A DNA stretch of 64,000 bases from the NCBI GenBank assembly GCA_017303415.1, contig JAFLBJ010000001.1, positions 1,612,001 through 1,676,000 of the forward strand, written 5' to 3'. The translations under genes and the position numbers were made by a program. This stretch comes from Chitinophagales bacterium. Lineage in GTDB: Bacteria; Bacteroidota; Bacteroidia; Chitinophagales; Chitinophagaceae. Under the pieces are notes generated by a model. The model had not been told where the DNA came from and searched no databases. It saw only the letters and a list, made by a program, of their open reading frames with translations. Below, piece after piece: positions 25,833 to 36,136 of the stretch (the stretch's first letter is position 1; each line of letters opens with the position of its first letter).

Positions 25833-26927
25833 ATGGTTAACACGACATATTCCTACAGCTCTCTCTTCACTTTCTGTCAAACCATTCTTCAAAAAGCGGG
25901 TTGTTCTGAGGCGGATGCCTTATTGGCTACGCGGGTACTTTTATCGGCGGATCTGCGGGGTGTAGATTCACATGGGGTGGCCCGGCTGAGCGGGTATATC
26001 CGTTTATGGGAAGCAAAGCGGGTAAATACCGAGCCAAATATTCAGATCATTCATGAAACGCCTTCCACCGCGGTGGTGGATGGTGATAGTGGGCTTGGCT
26101 TAGTGGTGGCACCCAAAGCCATGCAAATAGCGATTGATAAGGCAAAGCAAGTGGGAACGGGTTGGGTAAGTGTACAAAACAGCAATCACTTTGGAATAGC
26201 AGGTTATCATGCCATGATGGCCCTGGAGCAAGATATGATCGGGATCGCATTGACCAATGCAAGCCCATTGGTATCGCCCACTTTTTCTACCGAACGTTTA
26301 TTAGGCACCAATCCCATTTGTGTTGCGATCCCGGCAGGGGAAGAACCTCCTTTTGTGGCCGATCTTGCCACTACCACTGCAGCCAACGGGAAACTGGAGA
26401 TCCTACAACGCAAAGGCGGTGTGGCACCATTGGGTTGGATCCAGGATAAAAAGGGCAAGCCCTCCACGGACCCGCACGAGCTAAAAGGCGGAGGTGCACT
26501 GCTTCCACTCGGTGGTGACCGCGAACATGGAAGTCATAAAGGTTATGCCCTGGGGGCCGTGGTGGATATTTTCTCAGCAATTCTCAGTGGGGCCAACTAT
26601 GGTCCCTGGGTACCTCCGTTTCCAGCCTATGTGCCCATGCCCGATGAACAACCAGGAAAAGGGATCGGACATTTCTTTGGGGCCATGCGGATCGATGCCT
26701 TTCGAAAGAGTGAAGATTTCAAACTACATATGGATAAATGGATCCGTCGGTTCCGTACGGCCAAGACCGTTGAGGGACAGGACCGGGTCATCATCCCCGG
26801 CGATCCTGAGCGGGAAATGGAAACCCTCCGGATGAAAGAGGGGATACCTTTACTGGCCCCGGTGGTGGAGGATCTTAAGTTTTTAGGGGAGAAGTTTACG
26901 GTAGAATTAGAAGGAAATAGCAAATAA
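25833..26927 (+). CDS. Malate/L-lactate dehydrogenase-type oxidoreductase (Ldh2 family)
   Basis: 364 residues, full length. Family landmarks are ADLRGVDSHGVARL near residue 45, NSNHFGIAGYHA at about 115-126 with the catalytic histidine, LTNASPLVSP, GTNPICVAIP and GSHKGYAL near 230. Members reduce or oxidise 2-oxo acids with NAD(P): malate, lactate, ureidoglycolate, or sugar-derived 2-oxo acids; the exact substrate cannot be told. Cytoplasmic, no signal. It ends 47 bases before lysC, whose own -7 box lies in the gap. Confidence 0.88.
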   Translation: MVNTTYSYSSLFTFCQTILQKAGCSEADALLATRVLLSADLRGVDSHGVARLSGYIRLWEAKRVNTEPNIQIIHETPSTAVVDGDSGLGLVVAPKAMQIAIDKAKQVGTGWVSVQNSNHFGIAGYHAMMALEQDMIGIALTNASPLVSPTFSTERLLGTNPICVAIPAGEEPPFVADLATTTAANGKLEILQRKGGVAPLGWIQDKKGKPSTDPHELKGGGALLPLGGDREHGSHKGYALGAVVDIFSAILSGANYGPWVPPFPAYVPMPDEQPGKGIGHFFGAMRIDAFRKSEDFKLHMDKWIRRFRTAKTVEGQDRVIIPGDPEREMETLRMKEGIPLLAPVVEDLKFLGEKFTVELEGNSK

Positions 26928-26941
26928 GGAACATTCCCTAT

Positions 26942-26949
26942 TATCTTTG
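26942..26949 (+). promoter_or_regulatory. Putative -7 box of lysC
   Basis: TATCTTTG, a full TAnnTTTG match, ends 24 bases before the ATG at 26974. Confidence 0.6.
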
Positions 26950-26973
26950 CCCTCGCAAAAAAATCAATTGTAC

Positions 26974-28296
26974 ATGAAGATCATGAAATTTGGCGGTACC
27001 AGTGTGGGCAGGCCCGAGCGCATGCACCAGGTAGCGCAGTTGATCACCCGGGACGAAGAACCCAAAATTGTCGTACTCAGTGCCCTCAGTGGTACCACCA
27101 ACGCCCTGGTCGCCATTGGTGATTTCCTGTCCAAACGGGAACGTGAACAAGCCAGTCAGCAGATCGCCCAGTTGGAAGCGCATTACCAGCAATTCATTCG
27201 TGACCTGTTGAAAACTGAAAAGGCCCTGCAAGCCGCTCAGGCGATCGTGGCCGAGCATTTTGAATTTTTACAAATCATCCTGAAGATATCTTTTAGTGAA
27301 GCGCTCAGCAAGGACATACTCGCACAGGGCGAATTACTTTCTACCAAACTCTTTTCCGTTTACCTCGAAGAAGCAGGTATCGATCATAAGTTATTGCCGG
27401 CCCTTGAATTCATGAGCATTGATGGCAATGATGAACCACAGGTGGGAACGATCAAAGTAAAACTCACCCAATTGCTCAAACAATACCCGGATAAAAAATT
27501 ATTTGTTACCCAGGGTTATATCTGTCGCAATGCCCGGGGCGAAGTCGATAACCTCAAGCGGGGAGGAAGTGACTATACCGCCTCTTTGGTAGCCGCAGCA
27601 ATCCAGGCTTCTGTGTGTGAGATATGGACCGATATTGACGGGATGCACAACAACGATCCACGTATCGTGAAGAAGACACGCCCGGTGGAACAAATGAGTT
27701 TTGATGAAGCAGCGGAGTTGGCTTATTTCGGAGCTAAGATCCTGCACCCTGCTTCTATCTGGCCTGCCCAGCATTATAAGGTTCCTGTCAAACTCCTCAA
27801 TACTATGGAGCCTTCGGCCAAAGGGACGCTCATTACTGAAGAAGCCGGTAGTGTGGGGGTAAAAGCTGTTGCCGCCAAGGACAATATCATTGCTATCCGG
27901 ATCAAGAGCAGCCGCATGTTATTGGCCTATGGTTTTTTGCGTAAAATATTTGAGGTGTTTGAGAAATACCGCACACCCATTGATATGATCACGACTTCGG
28001 AGGTCGCTGTTTCGCTTACCATCGACAGCCGCGAACACCTGAAGGATATCCTGAAAGAACTTGAACCTTTTGGAACGGTAGAAGTAGACGAGAATCAGGC
28101 CATCATTTCAGTGGTGGGAAATGAGATCGCTCAAACGGAGGATATCATCAAGAAACTCTTTGGCTCTATTGTAAACATACCCGTGCGGATGGTATCCTAT
28201 GGCGGCAGCCCGCATAATATCTCCCTGCTCGTTTCCGCGGAGAATAAAACAAGAATCCTGCAGCAGTTGAATAAGGGGATGTTTGGGCTTGATTAG
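26974..28296 (+). CDS. lysC: Aspartate kinase
   Basis: 440 residues from ATG 26974; an upstream ATG at 26947 lies inside the -7 region and is rejected. N-terminal MKIMKFGGTSVG is the kinase phosphate loop; RGGSDYTASLVA binds aspartate; two ACT domains (about 300-440) give allosteric control by lysine or threonine. It makes aspartyl phosphate for lysine, threonine, methionine and diaminopimelate. Monofunctional: no homoserine dehydrogenase domain is fused. The TAG stop codon is the first three bases of a perfect palindrome shared with queA. Confidence 0.95.
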   Translation: MKIMKFGGTSVGRPERMHQVAQLITRDEEPKIVVLSALSGTTNALVAIGDFLSKREREQASQQIAQLEAHYQQFIRDLLKTEKALQAAQAIVAEHFEFLQIILKISFSEALSKDILAQGELLSTKLFSVYLEEAGIDHKLLPALEFMSIDGNDEPQVGTIKVKLTQLLKQYPDKKLFVTQGYICRNARGEVDNLKRGGSDYTASLVAAAIQASVCEIWTDIDGMHNNDPRIVKKTRPVEQMSFDEAAELAYFGAKILHPASIWPAQHYKVPVKLLNTMEPSAKGTLITEEAGSVGVKAVAAKDNIIAIRIKSSRMLLAYGFLRKIFEVFEKYRTPIDMITTSEVAVSLTIDSREHLKDILKELEPFGTVEVDENQAIISVVGNEIAQTEDIIKKLFGSIVNIPVRMVSYGGSPHNISLLVSAENKTRILQQLNKGMFGLD

Positions 28297-28348
28297 CCAA
28301 TAGCTAATAGCCAATAGCCAATAGCTATTAGCTATTAGCTATTGGCTA
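28294..28348. repeat. Perfect-ended AATAGCT palindrome spanning both stop codons
   Basis: The arms TAGCCAATAGCTAATAG and CTATTAGCTATTGGCTA are exact reverse complements. The left TAG is the lysC stop; the right CTA is the queA stop read on the minus strand. The hairpin would end both convergent transcripts. Built of tandem AATAGCT/AATAGCC words. Confidence 0.95.
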
Positions 28349-29395
28349 GATTACAAGCATCGCGTCTCCGTAACTAAAAAACCTGTATTTATCCTTGATC
28401 GCCTTTTTATACGCTTCCATCGCGAGGTCATAACCGGCGAAGGCGCAGGTCATGATCAGGAGGCTGGTTTTGGGTAAATGAAAATTGGTGATCAGGGCAT
28501 CCGCGATATTGAAATCGTAAGGCGGATGGATAAAGATATTTGTCCAACCTTCAGAAGGTTTCATCAGTTTCTGTGCAGTAAAAGAGGACTCCAGGGCACG
28601 CATGGTGGTAGTACCTACGGAGCAGATCCGGTTACCGCCTTCTCGGGCCTTGTTGATGATCTTACAGGCCGCTTCATCCACGCGGTAGTATTCCGCATCC
28701 ATTTTGTGTTTGCTCAGGTCTTCCACTTCAATGGGGCGGAACGTGCCTAACCCGGTATGCAGAGTGACTTCGGCAAAACGGATCCCTTTAATTTCAAGCC
28801 GTTTGATCAGTTCGCGGCTAAAGTGTAAACCGGCGGTTGGGGCAGCTACGGCACCTTCGTGCTTGGCATAAACGGTCTGGTACCGTTCCTTATCTTCCTC
28901 GTCGGGTTTACGTTTGATGTATTTGGGGAGTGGGGTTTCGCCCAGGATCTCCAGCATACCACGGAAGGACTCTTCGGAGTCTTCCCACAGAAAGCGGATG
29001 GTACGTCCCCGGCTGGTGGTATTGTCAATTACCTCAGCAACCAGCTCCTCATTGTCTCCAAAATAAAGTTTATTACCAACCCGGATCTTCCGGGCAGGAT
29101 CCACGATCACATCCCAAAGCCGGTTGGCCTTGTTCAGCTCCCGGAGGAGGAACACCTCGATCTTGGCCCCGGTCTTTTCCTTACGCCCGTACATCCGGGC
29201 GGGGAAGACCTTGGTGTTATTGACTACAAATGCATCCTTATCATCAAAATAATCCAGGATATCACGGAAGTGCTTGTTCTCAATTTCCCCGGTATGGCGG
29301 TGGACCACCATCATACGGGCATCTTCACGTTTTTTGGCCGGATTCTGGGCAATAAGGTTCAAAGGAAGGTCGAATCGGAATTGCGAAAGCTTCAT
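28346..29395 (-). CDS. queA: S-adenosylmethionine:tRNA ribosyltransferase-isomerase
   Basis: 349 residues, normal length. The start [29 protein letters not shown] and later [19 protein letters not shown] and [12 protein letters not shown] are QueA signatures. It adds epoxyqueuosine to tRNA at position 34 in queuosine synthesis. Single gene, convergent with lysC through a shared palindrome, with a GC-rich leader upstream (see 29450-29520). No other que genes are in the window. Confidence 0.96.
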   Translation of the reverse strand: MKLSQFRFDLPLNLIAQNPAKKREDARMMVVHRHTGEIENKHFRDILDYFDDKDAFVVNNTKVFPARMYGRKEKTGAKIEVFLLRELNKANRLWDVIVDPARKIRVGNKLYFGDNEELVAEVIDNTTSRGRTIRFLWEDSEESFRGMLEILGETPLPKYIKRKPDEEDKERYQTVYAKHEGAVAAPTAGLHFSRELIKRLEIKGIRFAEVTLHTGLGTFRPIEVEDLSKHKMDAEYYRVDEAACKIINKAREGGNRICSVGTTTMRALESSFTAQKLMKPSEGWTNIFIHPPYDFNIADALITNFHLPKTSLLIMTCAFAGYDLAMEAYKKAIKDKYRFFSYGDAMLVI

Positions 29396-29449
29396 AAATT
29401 TTGTCTATGGATTTAAGCCGTTGGACACAAACCAGGAGGTAAGTGAGGG

Positions 29450-29520
29450 ATAGCAGGGCCCACAGGGGGCGCTGACAAGTCCGGTCTTACGGCACCGGGC
29501 CTGGTCTTTGGGCTAACATA
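29450..29520. other. GC-rich structured segment in the queA/TraB divergent gap
   Basis: Within an AT-rich gap of 279 bases lies a GC-rich block with facing words CAGGGCCC/GGGCCTGG and CCGG/CCGG. It could be a structured 5' leader of queA or of the TraB-type gene, or a small RNA. It does not match the preQ1 riboswitch core or SRP RNA that I checked by eye. Confidence 0.3.
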
Positions 29521-29674
29521 AAAACGTGCAAAATTAAAATATTTCGCCCGTATTTTCCGTTTTCTTTTACACATTCTTTCACCTTATTTTCCTGTTTTTC
29601 ACCTTTTTTGCCGCTATTTTTATGCTATTTCGGCTTTGTTTTCATCATTAAACCTTGAAACCACAAAAGACATC

Positions 29675-32600
29675 ATGAAACGAACCCTGGCACTGATCCC
29701 CCTTTTCTTTTTGCTTATAACTGCGACCGGGCAAACCACCCGGTTCAAACCCAATAAATACCCCAGTTTGTTTTGGGAGATCTCCGGCAATGGCCTCAAA
29801 AAGCCCTCCTATCTTTTTGGCACCATGCACGTGAGCAATAAGATGGCCTTCTTCCTTTCCGATTCGTTTTATATCGCCATCCGGAATGCGGATGTGGTGG
29901 CCCTGGAGAACAACCCCGAACTCTGGCAGAAGGAAATGGACGAATATGGTACTCCCGAAGAATCGGCTTACGGGGGATACCGGAAGGACTATGAATCACC
30001 GGATATGCCCTCCGGAAATATTACCGAAAAAACCCTCCAGTTTGACCGGTATGAAAAAAGATTGGAACAGGCGCTCTATGTTCAGCCCTTTATCCTGAAC
30101 AGCCTGCTCTATCGGAATTCCTATATGCAGAGCATGGATTTTGAAGAAGACACCTACCTCGATCTCTATATATTTCAAACAGGTAAAAAGCTGGGTAAAA
30201 AAGTGGCCGGCGTGGAGCAATACCCGGAGAGTATGCGGTTGATGATGGAAGCCTCCATCGATGCGATGAATGAAAAGAATAAATTGGTAAAAAGCTATGA
30301 CTTTGATCCCGACCTGGCCGAGATGAAATTACAGGAAGCTTATCGGGCAGGAAATCTCGACTGGCTCGACACTATTCACAAGGCCAACAGTGAATCCCCT
30401 GCCTTTGATGAGAAATTTATTTATAAGAGAAATGAGATACAGGCGAATTCCATCGATTCCATTCTAAAACGAAATACCCTTTTTGTGGGTGTCGGTGCTG
30501 CCCATTTACCCGGTGATCGGGGAGTGATCGCGTTGCTCCGCAAAATGGGTTACCGGCTTCGCCCGATCTATATGACCAAAAGAGATAACCAACATAAGGA
30601 GACGATCGATAAGATCAGAGTGCCGGTGAAATTCCAGTCAGAAAAGTCCCCGGATGGGTTTTTTCAGGTGGAGGTACCAGGTAAACTCTATTCGTATGAC
30701 AAAGAGGATTTCTTTTCCCAGTCGCATTTTGCAGATATGGCAAATGGGAGTTATTACATGGTCACCCGTCTGCGTACCCACCATCGGATATGGGGCGATT
30801 CGGAAAAAGATGTTTTGCGCAAGACTGATAGTGTGATGTACGAGAATATTCCCGGAAAGATTTTAACCAAGACGCCGATCGAACGGAATGGATACAAGGG
30901 TTGGGATATTGTCAACCGCACCCGGAGCGGGGATGTACAGCGGTCGCAGATTTTCGTCACCCCCTTTGAATTGATCGTCTTTAAGATGAGTGGCCGTGGT
31001 GAATATATTCGCCAGGGAGAAGAGGCTAAAAAATTCTTTGAAAGCATTAAGTTAAAGGAATACATGGCAGGTTCGGGGGTCAATTGGAAACCTTCCTTTG
31101 GTGGTTTTAAAGCCGACTTTCCCCATGAACCTTATATGAGCATCAACGGGGATCGTTTCTTTGAAGCGGTGGATAAAACCAATGGGATGCAATTTTCCGT
31201 ACAACATCTCAATCTGACCAATTTTGAACATGCCGGCGAGGATGCATTTGAACTGCAGTTATTAAATGAAAGTTTTGGCAGCGGCGAGTACATTGATACT
31301 CTGCTCCGAACCGAATATACCCATAGTGGCGGTTACCCTTCTCTGGATGCGGTGTACCGGCATAAGCAGGGGCACCTGGTTCGTACACGGTTTATCATTC
31401 GTGGCCCGCATGTGTATAGCCTGATTGTTCAGGAGCCAAATACAAATACCGGGGCAGACGCCAAAAACATACGGTTCTCACCCGCTTCCGATCGGTTTTT
31501 CCAGAGTTTTTCCTTCATTCCCTTTGAATATGGAGAGGTAAAGGAATTTCAGGATTCACTCATGAACTTCACAGTCAGATCCCCCTGGTTTCCTGCTAAA
31601 AAGAATACGATACAACTTACACCCGGATACGGGCGAAAAATAGATGATGAATGGTCCCTGAATGAATTTGCCCGGGATAATGGTCGGATTAAACGATATG
31701 CCAATGATTCCACCGGTGAATCGGTGTTTGTTGGATTTAATATCCTGCCCCGGTATAAAGAAGTAGAGGATAGTAGTTTCTCCGAGCTGAACGATCTGCC
31801 CTGGCTGGAGGATAGCGAGGATTCGGCGAGACAGGTTAGGTACACCCATGAGTTTACTGCAAAAGACAGTTCTAAAAACTGGATCTATCATCTCAGCGAT
31901 TCGGGTAGTAGCCGGATGCTGCGAATGCACCTTCGGTATAAAAATGGCACCTATCTCGCTGTGTTTACACAGGGCGATACATTGTCCGCTCCCAGTACAT
32001 TTGTTCGCTCCTTCTTTGAACAGTTGGTTCCAGCCGATACGGTAAAAGGATATGACCCTTTTATAAAAAAATCTACCGTCTTTTTTGCCGACATCGCCAG
32101 TGGAGATACACTGACCCGGCAAAAAGCCTTTAATGCGGTGGAGGATGTGGAATTTGATTCGACCGATCTTCAACAACTCATACGGACCATTGATGGATTG
32201 AGTTGGAAGGATAAAAAATACCTGGAAGTAAAATCAACCATGGTCCGGAAAATGGAAGAGATCACTTCAGCGGCTTCCTCCGATCACTTGCGCAAGATGT
32301 ATTTTCAGGTAGGGGATACGTTAAGTCTGCAGCATACGATACTGAGTACCTTACTTTCGCAACAAACGGCCTATGCGTTTGAACAATTCCGTTCCATCAT
32401 CCGTCGTGAACCGCCCATACTCGAAGCGGCCTCCGACGAAAATGAACGGTATGTTAGTTATGGATCCTATAATCGGAACAGGTATGATGATAATGATTTT
32501 CTCAGCACCCTGGAAGACAGCCTTCCCCTGACCAAGACCATCTTCCCCGATATTCTTCCCCTGGTAAACCTGGATGACTACCGCCTGCCGATCATGAGTT

Positions 32601-33520
32601 TGTTGGAAACATTGATCGATAGCAACCTCGTAAAAGAAAATGATTATAGCGGCTATTTTTCTAAATTCTTTTTGGAGGCCCGGCATTCCATTCGGAAACA
32701 AAAAGTGACGGAGAAACTCAAGTCGATTCAAAAGGCCGCAAGTGAGGACGATGAAGATGAAGGAGATTATGCACCATCTTACGGCAATAACCGAAATGGA
32801 AATACCGAATTATCCCGTTATGCCTCGATTCTTTTACCTGCCTATGATAATAATCCGGATGTCAGGGATTTCTTTGATCAATTGCTCTCGTCGGAAGATA
32901 AGAACCTTCGTTTCCGTACCATGGCAAAAATGATCCGTAAGGGTAAGAAGGTCCCGGATACATTGATGGCCTATTTTGCCCAGGAGGAGGATTTCAGTTA
33001 CCGCTTATTTATTTTTCTGAAAACAATCAACAAGACGGATCTTTTTCCCAGCAAGAATATGGATCAGGAAAAAATGGCCCGAAGCCTTTTGCTACTGAAC
33101 CAGTCAAATGGTAAACCCGATTCACTGGTGTTCCTGAAGAAACACTGGTTGGAAAGCCGTTTTGATACCGGGTATATTTATTTCTATAAATACAAGGCGA
33201 AGAAAGACGATGCCGGGTGGAAGCTTGCTTCCGTAGGTTTGATGGCAAAAGATTCGACAGAATTTGATATGGAACCGGACAGGAGCAAGGGTTTTTATTT
33301 TTCCCCGCAATCCTCATTTTACCGGAAGTATATTTTTAACAATCAATCCGGCCGCTATTACGAAAGTGACTACACAGATCTATGGGATACGCGATTGGAA
33401 GAAGATAAAACCCTGGATGAATTGATCCTGGACCGGATCAAGCGCATTTATTATAGCCAGCACCGGAATTCCGCACAGTATTTTCAAGATGAGCGAAATC
33501 CGTATGGGTATTTTAGGTAG
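29675..33520 (+). CDS. Large TraB/GumN-family protein with repeated C-terminal domains
   Basis: 1281 residues from ATG 29675. A signal peptide (1-19) is followed by a TraB/GumN domain: FWEISGNG, LFGTMHVSNK (about 47-56), VALENNPE, and FVGVGAAHLPGDRGV near 270. Proteins of this fold are thought to be metal-dependent peptidase-like and exported. The next 700 residues hold at least two related segments (starting FQSEKSPDGFFQVEVPGK and WKPSFGGFKADFPHEPYM), then a helical, acidic C-terminal region. TraB proteins are normally about 300 residues, so this is an unusually large fusion. Single gene; function unknown. Confidence 0.75.
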   Translation: MKRTLALIPLFFLLITATGQTTRFKPNKYPSLFWEISGNGLKKPSYLFGTMHVSNKMAFFLSDSFYIAIRNADVVALENNPELWQKEMDEYGTPEESAYGGYRKDYESPDMPSGNITEKTLQFDRYEKRLEQALYVQPFILNSLLYRNSYMQSMDFEEDTYLDLYIFQTGKKLGKKVAGVEQYPESMRLMMEASIDAMNEKNKLVKSYDFDPDLAEMKLQEAYRAGNLDWLDTIHKANSESPAFDEKFIYKRNEIQANSIDSILKRNTLFVGVGAAHLPGDRGVIALLRKMGYRLRPIYMTKRDNQHKETIDKIRVPVKFQSEKSPDGFFQVEVPGKLYSYDKEDFFSQSHFADMANGSYYMVTRLRTHHRIWGDSEKDVLRKTDSVMYENIPGKILTKTPIERNGYKGWDIVNRTRSGDVQRSQIFVTPFELIVFKMSGRGEYIRQGEEAKKFFESIKLKEYMAGSGVNWKPSFGGFKADFPHEPYMSINGDRFFEAVDKTNGMQFSVQHLNLTNFEHAGEDAFELQLLNESFGSGEYIDTLLRTEYTHSGGYPSLDAVYRHKQGHLVRTRFIIRGPHVYSLIVQEPNTNTGADAKNIRFSPASDRFFQSFSFIPFEYGEVKEFQDSLMNFTVRSPWFPAKKNTIQLTPGYGRKIDDEWSLNEFARDNGRIKRYANDSTGESVFVGFNILPRYKEVEDSSFSELNDLPWLEDSEDSARQVRYTHEFTAKDSSKNWIYHLSDSGSSRMLRMHLRYKNGTYLAVFTQGDTLSAPSTFVRSFFEQLVPADTVKGYDPFIKKSTVFFADIASGDTLTRQKAFNAVEDVEFDSTDLQQLIRTIDGLSWKDKKYLEVKSTMVRKMEEITSAASSDHLRKMYFQVGDTLSLQHTILSTLLSQQTAYAFEQFRSIIRREPPILEAASDENERYVSYGSYNRNRYDDNDFLSTLEDSLPLTKTIFPDILPLVNLDDYRLPIMSLLETLIDSNLVKENDYSGYFSKFFLEARHSIRKQKVTEKLKSIQKAASEDDEDEGDYAPSYGNNRNGNTELSRYASILLPAYDNNPDVRDFFDQLLSSEDKNLRFRTMAKMIRKGKKVPDTLMAYFAQEEDFSYRLFIFLKTINKTDLFPSKNMDQEKMARSLLLLNQSNGKPDSLVFLKKHWLESRFDTGYIYFYKYKAKKDDAGWKLASVGLMAKDSTEFDMEPDRSKGFYFSPQSSFYRKYIFNNQSGRYYESDYTDLWDTRLEEDKTLDELILDRIKRIYYSQHRNSAQYFQDERNPYGYFR

Positions 33521-33523
33521 GGG

Positions 33524-33577
33524 GTTGGATGTCGGATGACAGATGACAGATGACCGTCATCTGTCATCTGTCATCTT
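33524..33577. repeat. Heptad-array palindrome C
   Basis: Exact 20-base arms (33535-33554 and 33556-33575) of GATGACA words around a single centre base. It lies between the convergent TraB-type and ABC genes, and encodes the last residues (MTDDR) and stop of the ABC protein. Confidence 0.95.
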
Positions 33578-35266
33578 ACCTGGTATCGACGCAATCAACC
33601 TCCTCGTATATTCTTCCTTAGGCCGGAGATATACTTCCTCGGCTTCGCCTGCTTCAATAATTTTTCCCTGGTGCATCACCAATATGCGGTCACTCAGGTA
33701 ATGGACCACCGACAGGTCATGGGAGATAAATAAGATCGTAAATCCGTATTCTTTTTTCAGGTCATTTAATAAATTAAGCACTTGTGCTTGAACACTTACA
33801 TCCAGCGCGGAAACGGATTCATCACAAACCACAAAAGAAGGATTGAGTATAAGCGCCCTTGCGATTACCACCCGTTGCCGTTGCCCCCCGGAGAATTGAT
33901 GCGGATAATGATCAAAATGACCTGCTGTCAATCCGGTTTTTTCCAATAACTCCACCACCTGGTCTTTACGCTGACGGGCGTTATGTCCGGGCTGGTGGAC
34001 TTTTAACGGTTCCATCAATGCATCTCCAATACGAAGGCGTGGGTTGAGTGATCCATAGGGGTCCTGGAATACCAATTGCATATCCTTTCGATAGGGAAGC
34101 AATTCCTTTCTTTTTAACTGCATCAGGTCCTTTCCCTGATAGATGATCTGTCCTGCGGTGGGTTCGATCAATCGCAACAGGGTCCTGCCCAGGGTTGTTT
34201 TCCCGCAACCGGATTCACCCACCAATCCCAAGGTTTCTCCTTTTCGCAGGTCAAAACTCACCCCGTCCACTGCTTTGATCGTTTTTTGTTTTTTGGTAAA
34301 CAGACCACCACTTTGCCGGAAATGGACCTCCAGGTTTTTTACTTCAAGCAACAGATCGGTCGAAACAAAAGGAGCAGTTATTTGAGTGGGTGTTTCTGTG
34401 TTAAATGCTGAAAGACCAGAAAGAAAATCACTCACTACCGGCAATCGTTTTCCTTTGGGATGATTGACCGGCCGGCAGGCCAGTAGTCCCTTGGTATAAG
34501 GATGTTGGGGATCGGCGAACAGGGTAGCCGTCTTGTTTTCTTCAACGATCTTTCCTTTGTACATCACGAGACAACGATCCGCGATCTCTGCCACCACACC
34601 CAGGTCATGCGTAATAAAGATGACCGCCATTCCTGTCTCCTGCTGTAATTCCCGGATCAGGTCAAGTATGGCTTTCTGTACCGTCACATCCAGGGCTGTG
34701 GTAGGTTCATCACAGATCAGTAAAGAAGGATTGCCACACATGGCCATCGCGATCATGACCCGTTGTTTTTGACCCCCGCTCAATTCGTGCGGGTATCGAT
34801 CATACAGCGACACAGGGTCGGGGAGTTTGACGCGTTCGAGCCAATGGATCGCTTTTTCTTTGGCTTCTTTATTTGAAACGTTGTAATGCGTTTGAATGGC
34901 TTCGGTGATCTGGTGTCCACAGGTAAAAACCGGATTGAGTGAACTCATCGGTTCCTGAAAGATCATTCCGATACGGCCACCCCGCACCGACCGCATGGTT
35001 TGCTTATCGGCGGTCAGGAGGTCAATGGATTCATGTTGATCAGGAGAAAAAATAATTTGCCCTTGTGTGATACGCGCCGGTGGTACAGGCAACAATCTAA
35101 GGATGGAAAGGGCCGTAACTGATTTTCCTGAACCCGATTCACCCACAATGGCCAATACTTCGCCCGGTGAAAGGACAAAGGAAATATCCTGTAAAACGGT
35201 CTTGTCACCGGTTTCTGTGGCAAAGGCCACAGCCAGGTTATTTACCTGAAGTACCGGTTGGCTCAT
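33557..35266 (-). CDS. Peptide/nickel-type ABC transporter ATPase, double NBD
   Basis: 569 residues with two complete ATPase halves, as in DppD-DppF or YejF. First half: Walker A GESGSGKS (about 39), ABC signature LSGGQKQR, Walker [13 protein letters not shown]. Second half: GESGCGKT (about 351), [20 protein letters not shown]. It powers uptake of peptides or similar solutes; no permease or binding protein is adjacent. It starts only two bases after the AMP nucleosidase stop. The last five codons (MTDDR) come from the GATGACA palindrome, so the C-terminus has been altered by the repeat. Nothing else about the domains is broken. Confidence 0.93.
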   Translation of the reverse strand: MSQPVLQVNNLAVAFATETGDKTVLQDISFVLSPGEVLAIVGESGSGKSVTALSILRLLPVPPARITQGQIIFSPDQHESIDLLTADKQTMRSVRGGRIGMIFQEPMSSLNPVFTCGHQITEAIQTHYNVSNKEAKEKAIHWLERVKLPDPVSLYDRYPHELSGGQKQRVMIAMAMCGNPSLLICDEPTTALDVTVQKAILDLIRELQQETGMAVIFITHDLGVVAEIADRCLVMYKGKIVEENKTATLFADPQHPYTKGLLACRPVNHPKGKRLPVVSDFLSGLSAFNTETPTQITAPFVSTDLLLEVKNLEVHFRQSGGLFTKKQKTIKAVDGVSFDLRKGETLGLVGESGCGKTTLGRTLLRLIEPTAGQIIYQGKDLMQLKRKELLPYRKDMQLVFQDPYGSLNPRLRIGDALMEPLKVHQPGHNARQRKDQVVELLEKTGLTAGHFDHYPHQFSGGQRQRVVIARALILNPSFVVCDESVSALDVSVQAQVLNLLNDLKKEYGFTILFISHDLSVVHYLSDRILVMHQGKIIEAGEAEEVYLRPKEEYTRRLIASIPGKMTDDR

Positions 35267-35268
35267 GA

Positions 35269-36039
35269 TCAGAATTTCAGGTGGCGAACGGTCAGTCCGT
35301 CATTGATCAATTGTTTCAGGGAATCGATCCCGATCTTGAGATGGGTCTCCACGTATTGTGCGGTGACATTCTTATCACTCTCCTCTGTTTTTACTCCTTC
35401 GGGGATCATGGGTTGATCACTCACCAGGAGAAGCGCACCCGTTGGGATTTTATTATAAAAACCAACGGTAAAGATCGTGGCGGTTTCCATGTCAATGGCA
35501 TAAGCGCGGATCTGGGTCAGGTACATTTTAAATTTCTTATCGTGTTCCCATACCCGACGGTTGGTGGTATATACAGTACCTGTCCAATAGTCCACTTTAT
35601 TATCCCGTATGGTGGTGGATACAGCTTTTTGCAGGGCGAAAGCAGGGAGGGCGGGTACTTCGGAAGGGAAATAGTCATTCGAGGTACCTTCACCACGTAT
35701 CGCGGCGATGGGGAGTATGAGGTCGCCAAGTTTATTTCTTTTTTTCAACCCTCCGCATTTTCCTAAAAACAATACGGCACTGGGTTTGATCGCTGTGAGA
35801 AGATCCATGATGGTGGCGGCAGTGGGGCTTCCCATACCAAAGTTGATGATTGTGATACCATCGGCGGTGGCGCATTGCATAGGTCTGTCACGGCCGATTA
35901 CTTCCACTTTGTGCCAATCGGCAAACATGGTAACATAGTTCCCGAAATTGGTCAGGAGGATGTATTTCCCAAAATTCTCCAGCTTTTCACCGGTGTAGCG
36001 GGGTAACCAGTTGTTGACAATGGCTTCTTTGGTCTTCAT
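35269..36039 (-). CDS. AMP nucleosidase
   Basis: 256 residues, short form typical of Bacteroidota. Motifs include GDLILPIAAIRGEGTS, AYAIDMETATIF, and LLLVSDQPM, the phosphorylase-superfamily pattern with the catalytic Asp near the end (SDQP). It splits AMP into adenine and ribose 5-phosphate, helping adjust the adenylate pool. A purine nucleoside phosphorylase is the alternative, but the DMETATIF and SDQPMIPEG blocks fit AMP nucleosidase. Followed after two bases by the ABC transporter gene, so cotranscribed. Confidence 0.88.
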   Translation of the reverse strand: MKTKEAIVNNWLPRYTGEKLENFGKYILLTNFGNYVTMFADWHKVEVIGRDRPMQCATADGITIINFGMGSPTAATIMDLLTAIKPSAVLFLGKCGGLKKRNKLGDLILPIAAIRGEGTSNDYFPSEVPALPAFALQKAVSTTIRDNKVDYWTGTVYTTNRRVWEHDKKFKMYLTQIRAYAIDMETATIFTVGFYNKIPTGALLLVSDQPMIPEGVKTEESDKNVTAQYVETHLKIGIDSLKQLINDGLTVRHLKF

Positions 36040-36136
36040 GTGTGGGAGGTTTATGCAAAGATTGGGAATTTATTTAAATATATCCGTTTCTCGCAGCGAT
36101 CGCTGTGTTTTCCACTGCGGATGCGGCAAGTAACAA

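Noticed and set aside
29396-29674. preQ1 riboswitch or SRP RNA upstream of queA
   Set aside because: Neither the preQ1 aptamer core nor the GGAAGCAGC SRP loop is present on either strand.
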